NCBI GenBank assembly: GCA_938045585.1
Contig: CALIAU010000006.1
Coordinates: forward strand, 62,001 to 126,000
DNA: 64,000 nt
Origin: an uncultured Saprospiraceae bacterium
GTDB lineage: Bacteria > Bacteroidota > Bacteroidia > Chitinophagales > Saprospiraceae
Direction of reading: 5' to 3'
This document shows, piece after piece, positions 8,096-17,436 of this stretch. A program made the translations under genes and the position numbers. The stretch's first letter is position 1, and every line of letters begins with the position of its first letter. The notes below the pieces were generated by a model. It did not search any database and had not been told where the DNA came from. It saw nothing but the letters and a program-made list of their open reading frames with translations.

Positions 8096-9317
8096 CGATT
8101 TTCGTATTTATGTTTCCGTCAAAGTAATGGATGGTGATCGCCTTATTTAAAGCGAGATCCGATTTCTTAGTTATAATGTTGCCTTCTTGCGTAGTATAAG
8201 AAAATCCACGTTTTAGAACCTTGTCAAAGGAGTAGCCATGCAAGACTTTTTCTGCCATGTTTAAGAAGGATTTTTGCTTAGAGAAGGTGTTATTTACAAG
8301 ATGTTTAATTTGGTTAGCTGCTAAACTTAATTTGTTTTGTTCCGCAATGACCTTCTTGCTGAGTACCGTATTCAGATATTGTTCTGCTGCGTCTAGGTCA
8401 TATCTCTGCTTACTGATGATAGTTTTACTTAGCTGTTCAATTTGTGAAAACGTGGTGAGTACTTGGGATTCAAAGTCAACTAAGTTTTCTATTAGGAAGT
8501 CGGCTACAGCTGTGGGTGTTTTTAAAGAGGTATGGGATACGATGTCAGTAATTGTGTTATCGATATCATGTCCAATCCCAGAGATGACTGGAAGGCTCAT
8601 TTGCGTTATCTGTTTTGCTATATCGTATGAATCAAAGGCAGCTAAATCCATCTTTGATCCACCACCTCTAATAATTACGACGCAGTCGTATTTATCACGA
8701 TGTTCTTCAATCAATTGCAAGGAACTGACGATTTCTGCAGATGCTTTTTGTCCCTGCACGGCAGAATCAAAAAGACTTAGCCCAAACATATACCCGTACT
8801 GATTATTTTCAAGTTGGGCAATAAAATCTTGGAGGCCGGCTGCTCTTTTGGAACTGACGATAGCAATATTTTGATTAACAGATTTTAAACTAAGTTCCTC
8901 GTTATTGTTGAGTACTCCTTCCTTTTGTAATTTTTCGTAGGTCTTTCTTTTGCTTAATTCGTGCTGTCCTATAGTGTACTCTGCATCAATATCTTCAATA
9001 ACAAGTTTGAATCCATATTGCTCATGAAATTCTACTTGGACTTTTAATTTGACCTCACTTCCTGCTTGCAATACAGAATGAAATAGATCTCCTAATTTCT
9101 TTTTGATGAATAGGGCCGATTTATACCAGATGGCGGCAGAGCTTTTTGCAATGACATTGCCAGTCGCTTCATCCTTTTCAATCAGTTCAAGGTAATAATT
9201 TCCTCTAGTCTCATTGAGTTGTGATATTTCACATTTTATCCATAGCGGTTCTTCAAAGTTCAACGCGATGACGCGTTTGACATACTCATTCAGTTCGTAT
9301 AGTGAAAATGCTTTCAA
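8088..9317 (-). CDS. xseA: Exodeoxyribonuclease VII large subunit (start corrected to TTG)
   Basis: XseA has an N-terminal OB fold (FSLYELNEYVKRV, then PLWIKCEIS), a central catalytic region with VIIRGGGSKMDLAAFD and PVISGIGHDIDNTITD, and a long C-terminal coiled coil. The ORF track starts at 9365, but that ATG and the next codons are the loop and 3' arm of a perfect terminator hairpin of the upstream gene. Homologues begin almost directly at xKAFSLYELNEY, which matches the TTG at 9317 and gives 409 residues. It functions with XseB in single-strand DNA degradation and repair. Confidence 0.93.
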   Translation of the reverse strand: MKAFSLYELNEYVKRVIALNFEEPLWIKCEISQLNETRGNYYLELIEKDEATGNVIAKSSAAIWYKSALFIKKKLGDLFHSVLQAGSEVKLKVQVEFHEQYGFKLVIEDIDAEYTIGQHELSKRKTYEKLQKEGVLNNNEELSLKSVNQNIAIVSSKRAAGLQDFIAQLENNQYGYMFGLSLFDSAVQGQKASAEIVSSLQLIEEHRDKYDCVVIIRGGGSKMDLAAFDSYDIAKQITQMSLPVISGIGHDIDNTITDIVSHTSLKTPTAVADFLIENLVDFESQVLTTFSQIEQLSKTIISKQRYDLDAAEQYLNTVLSKKVIAEQNKLSLAANQIKHLVNNTFSKQKSFLNMAEKVLHGYSFDKVLKRGFSYTTQEGNIITKKSDLALNKAITIHYFDGNINTKIDE

Positions 9318-9342
9318 TCTATGATTCAGTTTGTGTAAAACT

Positions 9343-9371
9343 AAAAAAGGTGCATCGAAATGCACCTTTTT
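9343..9371 (-). terminator. Intrinsic terminator of the TonB-like gene, overlapping the long xseA ORF
   Basis: AAAAAGGTGCA and TGCACCTTTTT are exact complements around a 6-base loop. On the minus strand the stem is followed by TTTTTTAG. It ends the TonB-like transcript and includes the ATG used by the ORF track for xseA. Confidence 0.85.
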
Positions 9372-9398
9372 AGGATTGTATAATTTTTTTGTTTGACT

Positions 9399-10385
9399 TT
9401 ATTCACCTCCCCACAATGCATTCACATCTAAAGAAATTGTGATTTTCCCGCACTGTTCTCTAGGTGCTTTGAAGTCAGGCTCTACTTTGTAACCGTATAA
9501 GGCGTCCATGACAGCTTTCATTTTGGCTCTTGTTATGATAGCTGTGGTCTCATCCATGATTTCAACAAAGGTGACGTTACCAGGTCTTGCAACACAAAAC
9601 TTTGCAACAATCTTACTCCCTTTTTGGTTGTCAAAACCGACATCAAGTACAGCTTTTATATTTCTATAAATTACTCTTCTTCCAAATACGCCATTTCCAG
9701 AATCATCGTAATCTCCTTCGCCAGCACCACCGGATCCTATGCCACTGTCTCCATCATCACCTTTACTGTCTTTACCAGCTCCAGTACCAGTATTTCCTTT
9801 GCCAGTTCCTGATTTAGTGCCATCAGTTTTTGATGGTTTACCCGTATCGGTGGATGGTTTCCCCGAACTAGTTGTAGTAGGCTTTGACTTAGCAGGTTTA
9901 GGCTTACTTGTAGTTTCAACTCTTTTGGGTGCGGGTTTAGGTGGATCTGGAACTACCTCTGGTTCTGGATCGTCCATTTCAACTTCTTCTTCCACAGCTA
10001 CAACTTCTGGTTCAGGCTCTTCTATAGTCGTTTCTGAAATTATAGGCGTCGTAGGTTTAGGAGGCGTTTTAACAACCTCAGGTTGCTTGACCTCTGGCTT
10101 TGGAACTTCTACTTCCTTGATCTCTGGTTTTGGCACCTCAGGTATTGCTTCTTGTTTTTCTCTTTTAGCACCCTCGGTTGACTCCGATTTTGTACTATTA
10201 GATGCTTTGTCAAAGGTGAAATCTATTTGCTGAAAGTTTACAGCAATCTCGTACTCTTTGTCCTCTGCTTGATTTTGGGGGCATCCAATAAAAAAAGCAA
10301 GGGCTAATATTCCTAGATGAATACCTAATGAAGTACGCATCTTTTTCTGCTGCACTTCTTTCTCTTGTCGGTTATGTATATTCAT
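9399..10385 (-). CDS. TonB-like energy transducer with long Pro/Glu and Gly/Ser linker
   Basis: A 328-residue protein. One N-terminal membrane segment (LGIHLGILALAFFIG, residues ~20-34) is followed by a long linker rich in Pro, Glu, Val and Lys (about 95-175), then a Thr/Gly/Lys-rich stretch (about 175-230). The C-terminal ~95 residues (VIYRNIKAVLDVGFDNQKG and onward) resemble the TonB C-terminal domain of Bacteroidota proteins that sit with ExbB/ExbD. No exbB/exbD gene is adjacent. It would span the periplasm and energise OM transporters, possibly such as the SusC in this window; that pairing is inference. Confidence 0.75.
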   Translation of the reverse strand: MNIHNRQEKEVQQKKMRTSLGIHLGILALAFFIGCPQNQAEDKEYEIAVNFQQIDFTFDKASNSTKSESTEGAKREKQEAIPEVPKPEIKEVEVPKPEVKQPEVVKTPPKPTTPIISETTIEEPEPEVVAVEEEVEMDDPEPEVVPDPPKPAPKRVETTSKPKPAKSKPTTTSSGKPSTDTGKPSKTDGTKSGTGKGNTGTGAGKDSKGDDGDSGIGSGGAGEGDYDDSGNGVFGRRVIYRNIKAVLDVGFDNQKGSKIVAKFCVARPGNVTFVEIMDETTAIITRAKMKAVMDALYGYKVEPDFKAPREQCGKITISLDVNALWGGE

Positions 10386-10496
10386 AGTCCTTGATTTATA
10401 AAGTAAAGACGATGATCCTTCTTTTTATGTGTTAAGAAGAATTTAAAATTCAAATAAAAATTCCGAGAAAATTCTTTCTGAAAACTAAACTTAGAT

Positions 10497-12551
10497 TTAC
10501 AGCAAATTATTTTCAAACTCAGGTGGAATCTTTTTACCTAATTTATGCACCAAAAGTACAAGGATTCCCATAGAAAGCAATAAAATAAGTAAACAAACCA
10601 TCCAGCCTCCGCCTAAAATTATAGAGACCGTGATACCAATTATACTGACTATGCCTACTGTCAAGGCATAGGGTAGCTGAGTTTTTACATGGTCAATATG
10701 GTTACAATCAGTGGCTAGAGAGCTTAGAATAGTCGTATCAGATATAGGAGAGCAATGATCACCTAACACACTGGCTGCCAGCACTGTAGATATGGAACAA
10801 AGAAGTATTTCGAAGCTCGCATCTGGGGATAAGCCATAGGCATTACAAATTGCCCAGGTTGTAGGAATTGCTATTGGGTAAAGAATTGCCATTGTACTCC
10901 AACTAGAACCAGTAGAAAAGGCTATTCCTGCAGAAAGTACAAATATGAGTGCAGGTACAGCATAGGGGTGAATATTGTCCTGTAAAGCGGAACTTAAAAA
11001 ATCAGCAGTATGTAATTGGTCCGTCGTTATAGCAAGTGCCCAGGCAAGAGTCAGTATTATAATAGCCGGTAGCATCGTTTTAAAGCCAGTTACCATCCAA
11101 TGCATGGTGTCAAATAAGCTCATAATTCTTCCAAAAACAGTCATTGCAAGCGCTACAATCACCCCAGATAGGGAAGACCAAAGCAAGGCGACATAGCTAT
11201 CAGAAGCTCCTATGAGATTGCCTAGTTTATTGAAAAATCCTGAAGATCCATCTCCAGCAAGGCTAGCCATATTATCCCATGTATAGCCCCAGCCATACAG
11301 AGCGCCTTCATTTGCAGCGCGCAAACTGTCATTTATACTTTCAAAGCCAGTATGTAGGAGACCGTAAATAGTCACAAAGATCACGGTTAATATTGGGATA
11401 ACTGCATACTGCCATTTATTCGGAGCATTCTTTACCGGACTTAGGTCTTCCATGTCTGGTTCATCTTCATCGGAGGTTCTGGCAGGGGAGACCTGACCTG
11501 TACTTCTTGCTCTAAGTTCTGCTTTAAACATAGCACCATAATCCTTTCTTGTATAGATGATTACAAGAATAAAAAACAAGGTGAGAACAGGATAGAAAGC
11601 ATACTTTAATGATTGTAAAAAGATGGCATAGGGCGTCATGCTATTAGCCATTTCAATTTTAGCCATACCGTCTCCTATATATCCTAGTTCGGCCCCAATC
11701 CACGTTGTAATAAAGGCAATTGCCGATACTGGAGCTGCGGTACTATCCACGATATAGGCTAATTTTTCCCTGCTTATTCTAAATTTATCTGTTGCTGACC
11801 GCATTGTATTTCCTACTATCAAAGTATTTGCATAGTCATCAAAGAAAATAGCAATTCCCAGAATCCAGGTAACGAACTGTGTTGATCTGGCGGTTTGAGC
11901 ATATTTCGATAAAGAAGCTACTACACCTGCCATACCACCATTCTTTGAAATGATAGCAACCAAACCTCCTATCAGGAGAGAAAATACAATGACGGAGATA
12001 TGACCAGAATCCTGCAAAGAACTTGTTACATACTCTGATACCACCTTCCAGATGGATTCAATCCAATAAAAGAATGAGGTCCATCGCATACCTCCAGCAA
12101 TAAAGGCTCCAGACCAGATTCCTAAGAATAGTGAAACAGTAACTTCTTTAAAAATTAGTGCAAATACGATAGCAATAAGTGGCGGAAGCAGAGACAGCCA
12201 AAGCGGAATATGCTTTGATCTTGAATTCTCTTTTTTACTTAAATGATATAGTTTATTGGTGTTTGCGCTCTCCGCGTAAAACAATCCACCTTTTTTATCT
12301 GTTTCTACTTTTAATGTTGCTTTTCCATTTGTAAATGATAAGGGTTTAGATTCACCATTTAATTGTATGGAAGCATTTCCTTGCAGATTGTTGCTGTAGA
12401 CGACGAAAGCACCAGATTCTGATCTAATCTCAAAATCCTTTAAATCAACTTGCTGTTGAATAGTAGTAACTTGTACGCTATCCTTAAGACTCTGTGCATG
12501 CAAGGTTATATTAAGGACTAGTAAACAGAATAAAAGTTGAAGTTTTTTCAT
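10497..12551 (-). CDS. NhaC-family Na+/H+ antiporter with extra N-terminal secreted domain
   Basis: The track start is a TTG at 12575; the ATG at 12551 gives a proper signal peptide (MKKLQLLFCLLVLNITLHAQ) and 684 residues. After about 90 residues of a predicted periplasmic domain, a polytopic domain begins near 117 with roughly a dozen hydrophobic segments. Conserved NhaC-type segments include FFDDYANTLIVGNTMR, STAAPVSAIAF and LGDHCSPISDTT. Family members exchange Na+ for H+, or related substrates such as malate/lactate, across the inner membrane. The signal peptide and domain before the transporter are unusual for NhaC but recur in Bacteroidota. Confidence 0.9.
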   Translation of the reverse strand: MKKLQLLFCLLVLNITLHAQSLKDSVQVTTIQQQVDLKDFEIRSESGAFVVYSNNLQGNASIQLNGESKPLSFTNGKATLKVETDKKGGLFYAESANTNKLYHLSKKENSRSKHIPLWLSLLPPLIAIVFALIFKEVTVSLFLGIWSGAFIAGGMRWTSFFYWIESIWKVVSEYVTSSLQDSGHISVIVFSLLIGGLVAIISKNGGMAGVVASLSKYAQTARSTQFVTWILGIAIFFDDYANTLIVGNTMRSATDKFRISREKLAYIVDSTAAPVSAIAFITTWIGAELGYIGDGMAKIEMANSMTPYAIFLQSLKYAFYPVLTLFFILVIIYTRKDYGAMFKAELRARSTGQVSPARTSDEDEPDMEDLSPVKNAPNKWQYAVIPILTVIFVTIYGLLHTGFESINDSLRAANEGALYGWGYTWDNMASLAGDGSSGFFNKLGNLIGASDSYVALLWSSLSGVIVALAMTVFGRIMSLFDTMHWMVTGFKTMLPAIIILTLAWALAITTDQLHTADFLSSALQDNIHPYAVPALIFVLSAGIAFSTGSSWSTMAILYPIAIPTTWAICNAYGLSPDASFEILLCSISTVLAASVLGDHCSPISDTTILSSLATDCNHIDHVKTQLPYALTVGIVSIIGITVSIILGGGWMVCLLILLLSMGILVLLVHKLGKKIPPEFENNLL

Positions 12552-12607
12552 TTGGCTCTTAAGCTTGGTATACAATCGTTAAATTAGCAAATAAATCTAA
12601 ATAGGAT

Positions 12608-14860
12608 ATGCGTATAATTTATCTCATCAGTTTCTTTGGACTTCTTGGTTTTATAGGAATGGCCCAGGACAATTCTTTTTTTACCTGTCCAGTGACTAAT
12701 TCTAATGGTAAATTATTAGCCAATCCATTTGTTGGTGGTTTTGATTCACCCCAATTCAATCAAACAGACTTTGATAATGATGGAGATTTGGACATGCTTG
12801 TGTTTGATAAACCAGGTAATGTATTTTCTGTCTTTTTATTTGACAATGGGGATTACAATTACGCATACGATTTGAATGTACATTTCTTGGGCTTGCGTAA
12901 GTGGGTTCGCTTTTATGATTATAACCAAGATGGGGTAGAAGATATATTTACTTGTCCAAGTGTACAGTCTTTGGATGGCGTGGAAATATGGACTGGAAAA
13001 CGCAATGGCAATGTGATTAACTATGAGTTATTCAAGTTTGATCTTCCTAGGGGAGATGTCTTACAACATCCTTGGTTAGATAGTACCATTCCAGTCTTTG
13101 TAAGTGCTGGAGATCTTCCGTCTATTGATGATGTAGATGGGGATGGTGATGTAGATTTGCTTGCCTTTGATAATGGGGGTAGCTATCTAAGATATTACAG
13201 AAATTATGCAGTAGAAAGAGGCTTAGGATTAGATACCTTCGATATGGAAGTGGAAGAATCTTGTTTTGGTAGATTCTTTGAAAACTCTTTTTCTCAGGAT
13301 ATTACGTTAAGTGCAAACATGGATGAATGTGCAACAGGATTAAAGGAGGAAGATGAAGAAGAGTTGAAAGTTTTACATGCAGGATCTACGGTAACATCAT
13401 TTGATGTAGATAATGACAATGATTTAGATTTGCTCATAGGCGATTTATCAAATGATCATCTAGTATTTCTCAGTAATGGAGGAACGATTGACAATGCATG
13501 GATGACAGAACAAGATGAAACATTTCCCAGTTACAATTTTCCTGCAGATATGCCTATTTTCTTAGGTAGCCATATAGTGGATGTAGACCAAGATGGATTT
13601 GACGACCTTCTTGTTGCTCCGAGTCAAGATAATGTCAATGCGAATTTGAATAATGTATGGTACTATCGAAACACTGCCACAGATGGTACATTTAATTTTT
13701 CTTTTCAACAGAAAGATTTCTTACTTGAAGATGTCTTAGACTTTGGAAGTTTCTCTAGTCCCTCTTTTGTTGATGTAGATCAAGACGGTCTACAGGATAT
13801 TATAGTAGGATCCAGTGGTGAATTTCTATTAGGTGCAAATTCAGTCTTACAACTTATATACTTAAAAAATGTAGGGAGCTTAGAAAATCCCGAATTTGAT
13901 GTAGTAGATGAAGATTGGTTGAGTTTTTCACAGTTTAAAGATATTTCTACCAAACCGGCACCCAGTTTTGGAGATTTAGATTCTGATGGAGATATAGATT
14001 TGTTAGTAGGTGATGATAAGGGCTTTTTCTACTACTATGAAAACATTGCAGGGGAGGGGAACCCTTTAGATTTTGCTGCACCTATTTATGAATATCAAGA
14101 TATTGATGTAGGAAGCAATGTGCATGTGGACATGGTTGATTTGAATGAAGATGGCCTAATGGACCTTGTGATAGGAGAACAAAATAATAATGGAACTGCA
14201 GATATGAGAGGCAGTCTAAATTATTTGCAAAATATTGGCTCAGTAGGTGATCCTATTTTTGAAGCTAATATTGGAATCGCGCCCAATACTCCAACTCTGG
14301 GTCAAGTAAATGTACAGGAAGAGTTTATAAGTACACGACCTTCTGCAGCACCTAGATTTATTGAAGTAGATGACGAACTACTTCTCGTTGTGGGTAATGA
14401 TGCTGGCCGCCTAAAATTGTATAATAATATTATTGGTAATTTGGATGGTGTATTTGGAGAGGTGGATGGCGACTTCTTAACTATGCGTCAAGGAAAAAGA
14501 TCAGTCCCTGCGTTTGCCGATATTGACAATGATGGTTTTTTGGAAATGGTCTTAGGAAATTACCGAGGAGGGCTTTCCTTTTTTAATACTGAGTTAGCCA
14601 AGGGTGAAATGACAAATACGGAAGATGAGTTATTAAGCCAGAAATTTAGTATTTATCCTAACCCTGTCTCTGACTTTCTGACTATCTCATCTAAGCATTC
14701 TATTGAAGAAGTACAGTTGTTTGATATATCAGGCAAAAAAGTACGTGCTATAAAGAATCCTGCATCTAAAATTTCTACGAGCAATCTTTCTACTGGTATG
14801 TATCTGCTAACAATATTTACAAATGAAGGCGTAGTAAGTAAGAAGATTGTAGTCCAATAA
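12608..14860 (+). CDS. Secreted FG-GAP/VCBS repeat protein with T9SS type A sorting domain
   Basis: A 750-residue protein with a signal peptide ending near GMAQ. It contains about nine calcium-loop repeats of the FG-GAP/VCBS type, for example DFDNDGDLDMLVFD, DVDGDGDVDLLAFD, DVDQDGLQDIIVGS and DLDSDGDIDLLVGD, which should fold as a beta-propeller on the cell surface. The last ~80 residues form a T9SS type A sorting domain (FSIYPNPVSDFLTIS, ending in KKIVVQ), so the protein crosses the OM via PorU-dependent secretion. The ligand is unknown. It stands alone on the plus strand. Confidence 0.93.
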   Translation: MRIIYLISFFGLLGFIGMAQDNSFFTCPVTNSNGKLLANPFVGGFDSPQFNQTDFDNDGDLDMLVFDKPGNVFSVFLFDNGDYNYAYDLNVHFLGLRKWVRFYDYNQDGVEDIFTCPSVQSLDGVEIWTGKRNGNVINYELFKFDLPRGDVLQHPWLDSTIPVFVSAGDLPSIDDVDGDGDVDLLAFDNGGSYLRYYRNYAVERGLGLDTFDMEVEESCFGRFFENSFSQDITLSANMDECATGLKEEDEEELKVLHAGSTVTSFDVDNDNDLDLLIGDLSNDHLVFLSNGGTIDNAWMTEQDETFPSYNFPADMPIFLGSHIVDVDQDGFDDLLVAPSQDNVNANLNNVWYYRNTATDGTFNFSFQQKDFLLEDVLDFGSFSSPSFVDVDQDGLQDIIVGSSGEFLLGANSVLQLIYLKNVGSLENPEFDVVDEDWLSFSQFKDISTKPAPSFGDLDSDGDIDLLVGDDKGFFYYYENIAGEGNPLDFAAPIYEYQDIDVGSNVHVDMVDLNEDGLMDLVIGEQNNNGTADMRGSLNYLQNIGSVGDPIFEANIGIAPNTPTLGQVNVQEEFISTRPSAAPRFIEVDDELLLVVGNDAGRLKLYNNIIGNLDGVFGEVDGDFLTMRQGKRSVPAFADIDNDGFLEMVLGNYRGGLSFFNTELAKGEMTNTEDELLSQKFSIYPNPVSDFLTISSKHSIEEVQLFDISGKKVRAIKNPASKISTSNLSTGMYLLTIFTNEGVVSKKIVVQ

Positions 14861-14865
14861 AAAAA

Positions 14866-14889
14866 GACCACTTCCGTAAAGAAGTGGCC
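14866..14889 (-). terminator. Intrinsic terminator of the choice-of-anchor B gene
   Basis: GGCCACTTC and GAAGTGGTC flank a 6-base loop with one internal mismatch, followed on the minus strand by TTTTTTTATTGG. It starts within a few bases of the plus-strand FG-GAP gene stop and may also limit that transcript. Confidence 0.75.
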
Positions 14890-14916
14890 TCATCTTAATG
14901 GGTAAGTAATATCAAA

Positions 14917-17307
14917 TTACATCTTTATAATCTTAATTGGTTTGGTCAATTGCTTCGTAGATCTAAGACTAAACATATAAACACCAGCATTTAATTGGGA
15001 TCCAATTTCTATCGTGTTTGTATTTGCCACACTTTGCTTTTGCATCAACTTACCCTGTGTATCATACACTTCTATAACACTATTTTCTGTCTGAAAATCT
15101 AGTGGAATAGATATAGTGATTTCGTCAGTAAAGGGATTAGGATAGGAGAGTATGTTTAGATCTGTAATCACATCTTCGGTAGATGAAGGAGGCAGGTCTT
15201 GCACTAAGAAATTATCGAAAGAAACATCCATTGCTATATTAGGCATGCCTGGTAAACTAGCTTGAATAACTAACTGCATGTTCTCAGTGATTTCAACTAA
15301 ACTTGCAAGCTCGATAGGCGATCTTGATTCCCAATCAATAATTCCAAATGTTTCAAATGAAATTTGATCTATAAGGACTTGATCTGTGCCATTCGTGACA
15401 AATACATTAAGAGTATTATCTGCAGGAGTACCTGCAAAGTCGGTTGCCCAATACCAATAATCATAACTGAGTGCAGGGTTTGCAAATGAACTAAGATCCA
15501 TCATTGGTGATCTTAAAACTGCTTCTCCAAAAAGTACACCTCCTTGAAAATCAGAAGTGTTTCCTGTGGCAAAGGCATGGTTAAGTGGGTCCGATTCAGA
15601 GTCAAATGGTGGTGCAATGAATATGGTACCATCTGGACTAGCTCCCTGAGGGACGCCGCGTTCCCAAGCACCTTGAAAACCCGAAAAGGACTCTTCCCAA
15701 CCTAGGTCGAGTGAAAAGATATCTTCATATCCCTCTTCTAGCTCGATAGTTATGCTAGGATTTAAGTCAACTTCACTGAATTCTTGCTCATCCAGTATGT
15801 TATACTTATAGCCCCATGCTCCTGCAACTAGGCCGTAATTTCCTGCAAATAGTGATGGTAAATTTGCAACTCCATTTACGTCCGTTGTTATTTCAAATTC
15901 TTCTTCATCTCTTGTCAAAATGATTTTCCCCTCTGGGACAGGATTGCCAGTTGATTTTTCAATTAAGTTTACAGTAAGATTTACCGTAGGAGAAGGCTCA
16001 AGTTCAAAATCAACCATCGTTACAATTCCAGAACTTAATGCAATGTCAGTAAATGTCTGAGGTTCATAACCGAAGGCTGTAGCTGTAATTGAATACATTC
16101 CTTCAATAGCAGTTCCTGTTTTATATTCTCCAGTCGGTGTAGTTTGTTCTGTTAATAATAATTCGTCGATACTGACTATAGCATTGTTGATAGGTAATCC
16201 AGAATCTCTGTCAAGAACAGTACCTTCTAGGAATGAGGCTCTAACATAAGTAGGTCCTAGAATAAATAAACCATTATTAATATCACCCACTAAAATAATT
16301 CCAGAAGGTAAAAATGGATAGGCCCCCCATGCACCATTGAATCCAGCATTTGCAGGAATATAGGTATCAAAATTTCCAACCTCAATAAGGTTTTCAGGAC
16401 GAGAAGCATCTACTAAGATACAACCATCTGTATAATACGAAACAATAAGGTAGTCATCCCATACATGTACGTTGTGAGGAATAACATTTGAACCAATCGT
16501 TGTCTTCGGCCTAAATTCATCCAAGTACGTGATATTACTTAAATCAGATACATCATAGGCTGCGACAGGTGCATTCGCTCTCTCATCAGTTGTAAATAGT
16601 ATGTTTCCATCATCAGAAAGCCAGGTATTATGTGTAAAATTGAATGGAGTACTTTGTCTTCCTAATTCACTTATATTTTGTTTGTCTTCAACACCATAGG
16701 CAGCAAATTCTCCCTCATTTATTTCTGAACTATACACAATATTTTCTCTTACATATACATCATGCGAATAGGTGTCAGGCATGAGGCTTATGAGTTCCGC
16801 CTCACCTGGATTTGAAAATACATCGAAAATAACTATGCCGCCACGATTGACATTGCAACCTGCTAGATAGGCATAACCAAACTCATCAATATAGATGTTA
16901 TGGCATCTGTTAATTGTATTGCCTTCCACTTCAGGGTTCACATTCTCCCAGCTTATGGAGTTCGGTAGATCACGCATATCGATAATGAGTAAACCATCTG
17001 TTGTTCCTCCCTGATCTGCTACTACATAGGCATATTCTCCCCATGTCTTCATGTCTCTCCAAGTAGATCCTTGTTGTTCAATAAAATCTACTTCCACAGG
17101 ATTGGTAGGATCAGTGACATTGACAACAGAAACACCATTCCGAGTACCAAAAAGTGCATATTCTGAACCGTCAGGTGCAGCATAGCCCCACACATCATTT
17201 CCCGCACTGTCATAGCTGACAGAGGAAAGTAATTCAACATTCAGATTAACTTGGGCAAATGCAGCTAAGCTTATGCATGAAAAAATTAAAGAATAAAGAA
17301 ATTTCAT
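14917..17307 (-). CDS. Choice-of-anchor B family secreted protein with T9SS sorting domain
   Basis: A 796-residue protein with signal peptide MKFLYSLIFSCISLAAFAQ. Residues ~25-355 are LVIVD-type repeats of the choice-of-anchor B family (GVSVVNVTDPTNPVEV, YAYVVADQGG, GLLIIDMRDL). Two carboxypeptidase-regulatory-like Ig domains follow (about 365-435 and 445-520), then a jelly-roll-like region (about 535-705) and a T9SS tail with SYPNPFTDEITI ending in IKIIKM. It should be an extracellular protein. A minus-strand TATTTTTG element lies 21 bases upstream and a terminator follows the stop. Confidence 0.92.
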   Translation of the reverse strand: MKFLYSLIFSCISLAAFAQVNLNVELLSSVSYDSAGNDVWGYAAPDGSEYALFGTRNGVSVVNVTDPTNPVEVDFIEQQGSTWRDMKTWGEYAYVVADQGGTTDGLLIIDMRDLPNSISWENVNPEVEGNTINRCHNIYIDEFGYAYLAGCNVNRGGIVIFDVFSNPGEAELISLMPDTYSHDVYVRENIVYSSEINEGEFAAYGVEDKQNISELGRQSTPFNFTHNTWLSDDGNILFTTDERANAPVAAYDVSDLSNITYLDEFRPKTTIGSNVIPHNVHVWDDYLIVSYYTDGCILVDASRPENLIEVGNFDTYIPANAGFNGAWGAYPFLPSGIILVGDINNGLFILGPTYVRASFLEGTVLDRDSGLPINNAIVSIDELLLTEQTTPTGEYKTGTAIEGMYSITATAFGYEPQTFTDIALSSGIVTMVDFELEPSPTVNLTVNLIEKSTGNPVPEGKIILTRDEEEFEITTDVNGVANLPSLFAGNYGLVAGAWGYKYNILDEQEFSEVDLNPSITIELEEGYEDIFSLDLGWEESFSGFQGAWERGVPQGASPDGTIFIAPPFDSESDPLNHAFATGNTSDFQGGVLFGEAVLRSPMMDLSSFANPALSYDYWYWATDFAGTPADNTLNVFVTNGTDQVLIDQISFETFGIIDWESRSPIELASLVEITENMQLVIQASLPGMPNIAMDVSFDNFLVQDLPPSSTEDVITDLNILSYPNPFTDEITISIPLDFQTENSVIEVYDTQGKLMQKQSVANTNTIEIGSQLNAGVYMFSLRSTKQLTKPIKIIKM

Positions 17308-17328
17308 ATTAGATTTAATTTTAGATTA

Positions 17329-17336
17329 CAAAAATA
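17329..17336 (-). promoter_or_regulatory. Candidate -7 promoter element of the choice-of-anchor B gene
   Basis: The minus strand reads TATTTTTG, an exact TAnnTTTG, 21 bases before the ATG at 17307. No convincing -33 TTTG was found. Confidence 0.45.
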
Positions 17337-17436
17337 AACTTATTTAATGCCGAATACGATGAAATATACAGATTTAGCGAGCGAATAATAGAAAGAATTC
17401 TACGAGATATGATTTTATATCTATTAACGGATACTC

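Noticed and set aside
9739-10233. 164-residue plus-strand ORF opposite the TonB-like gene
   Set aside because: The low-complexity Ser/Gly/Pro translation is the complement of the Pro/Glu/Thr-rich linker.
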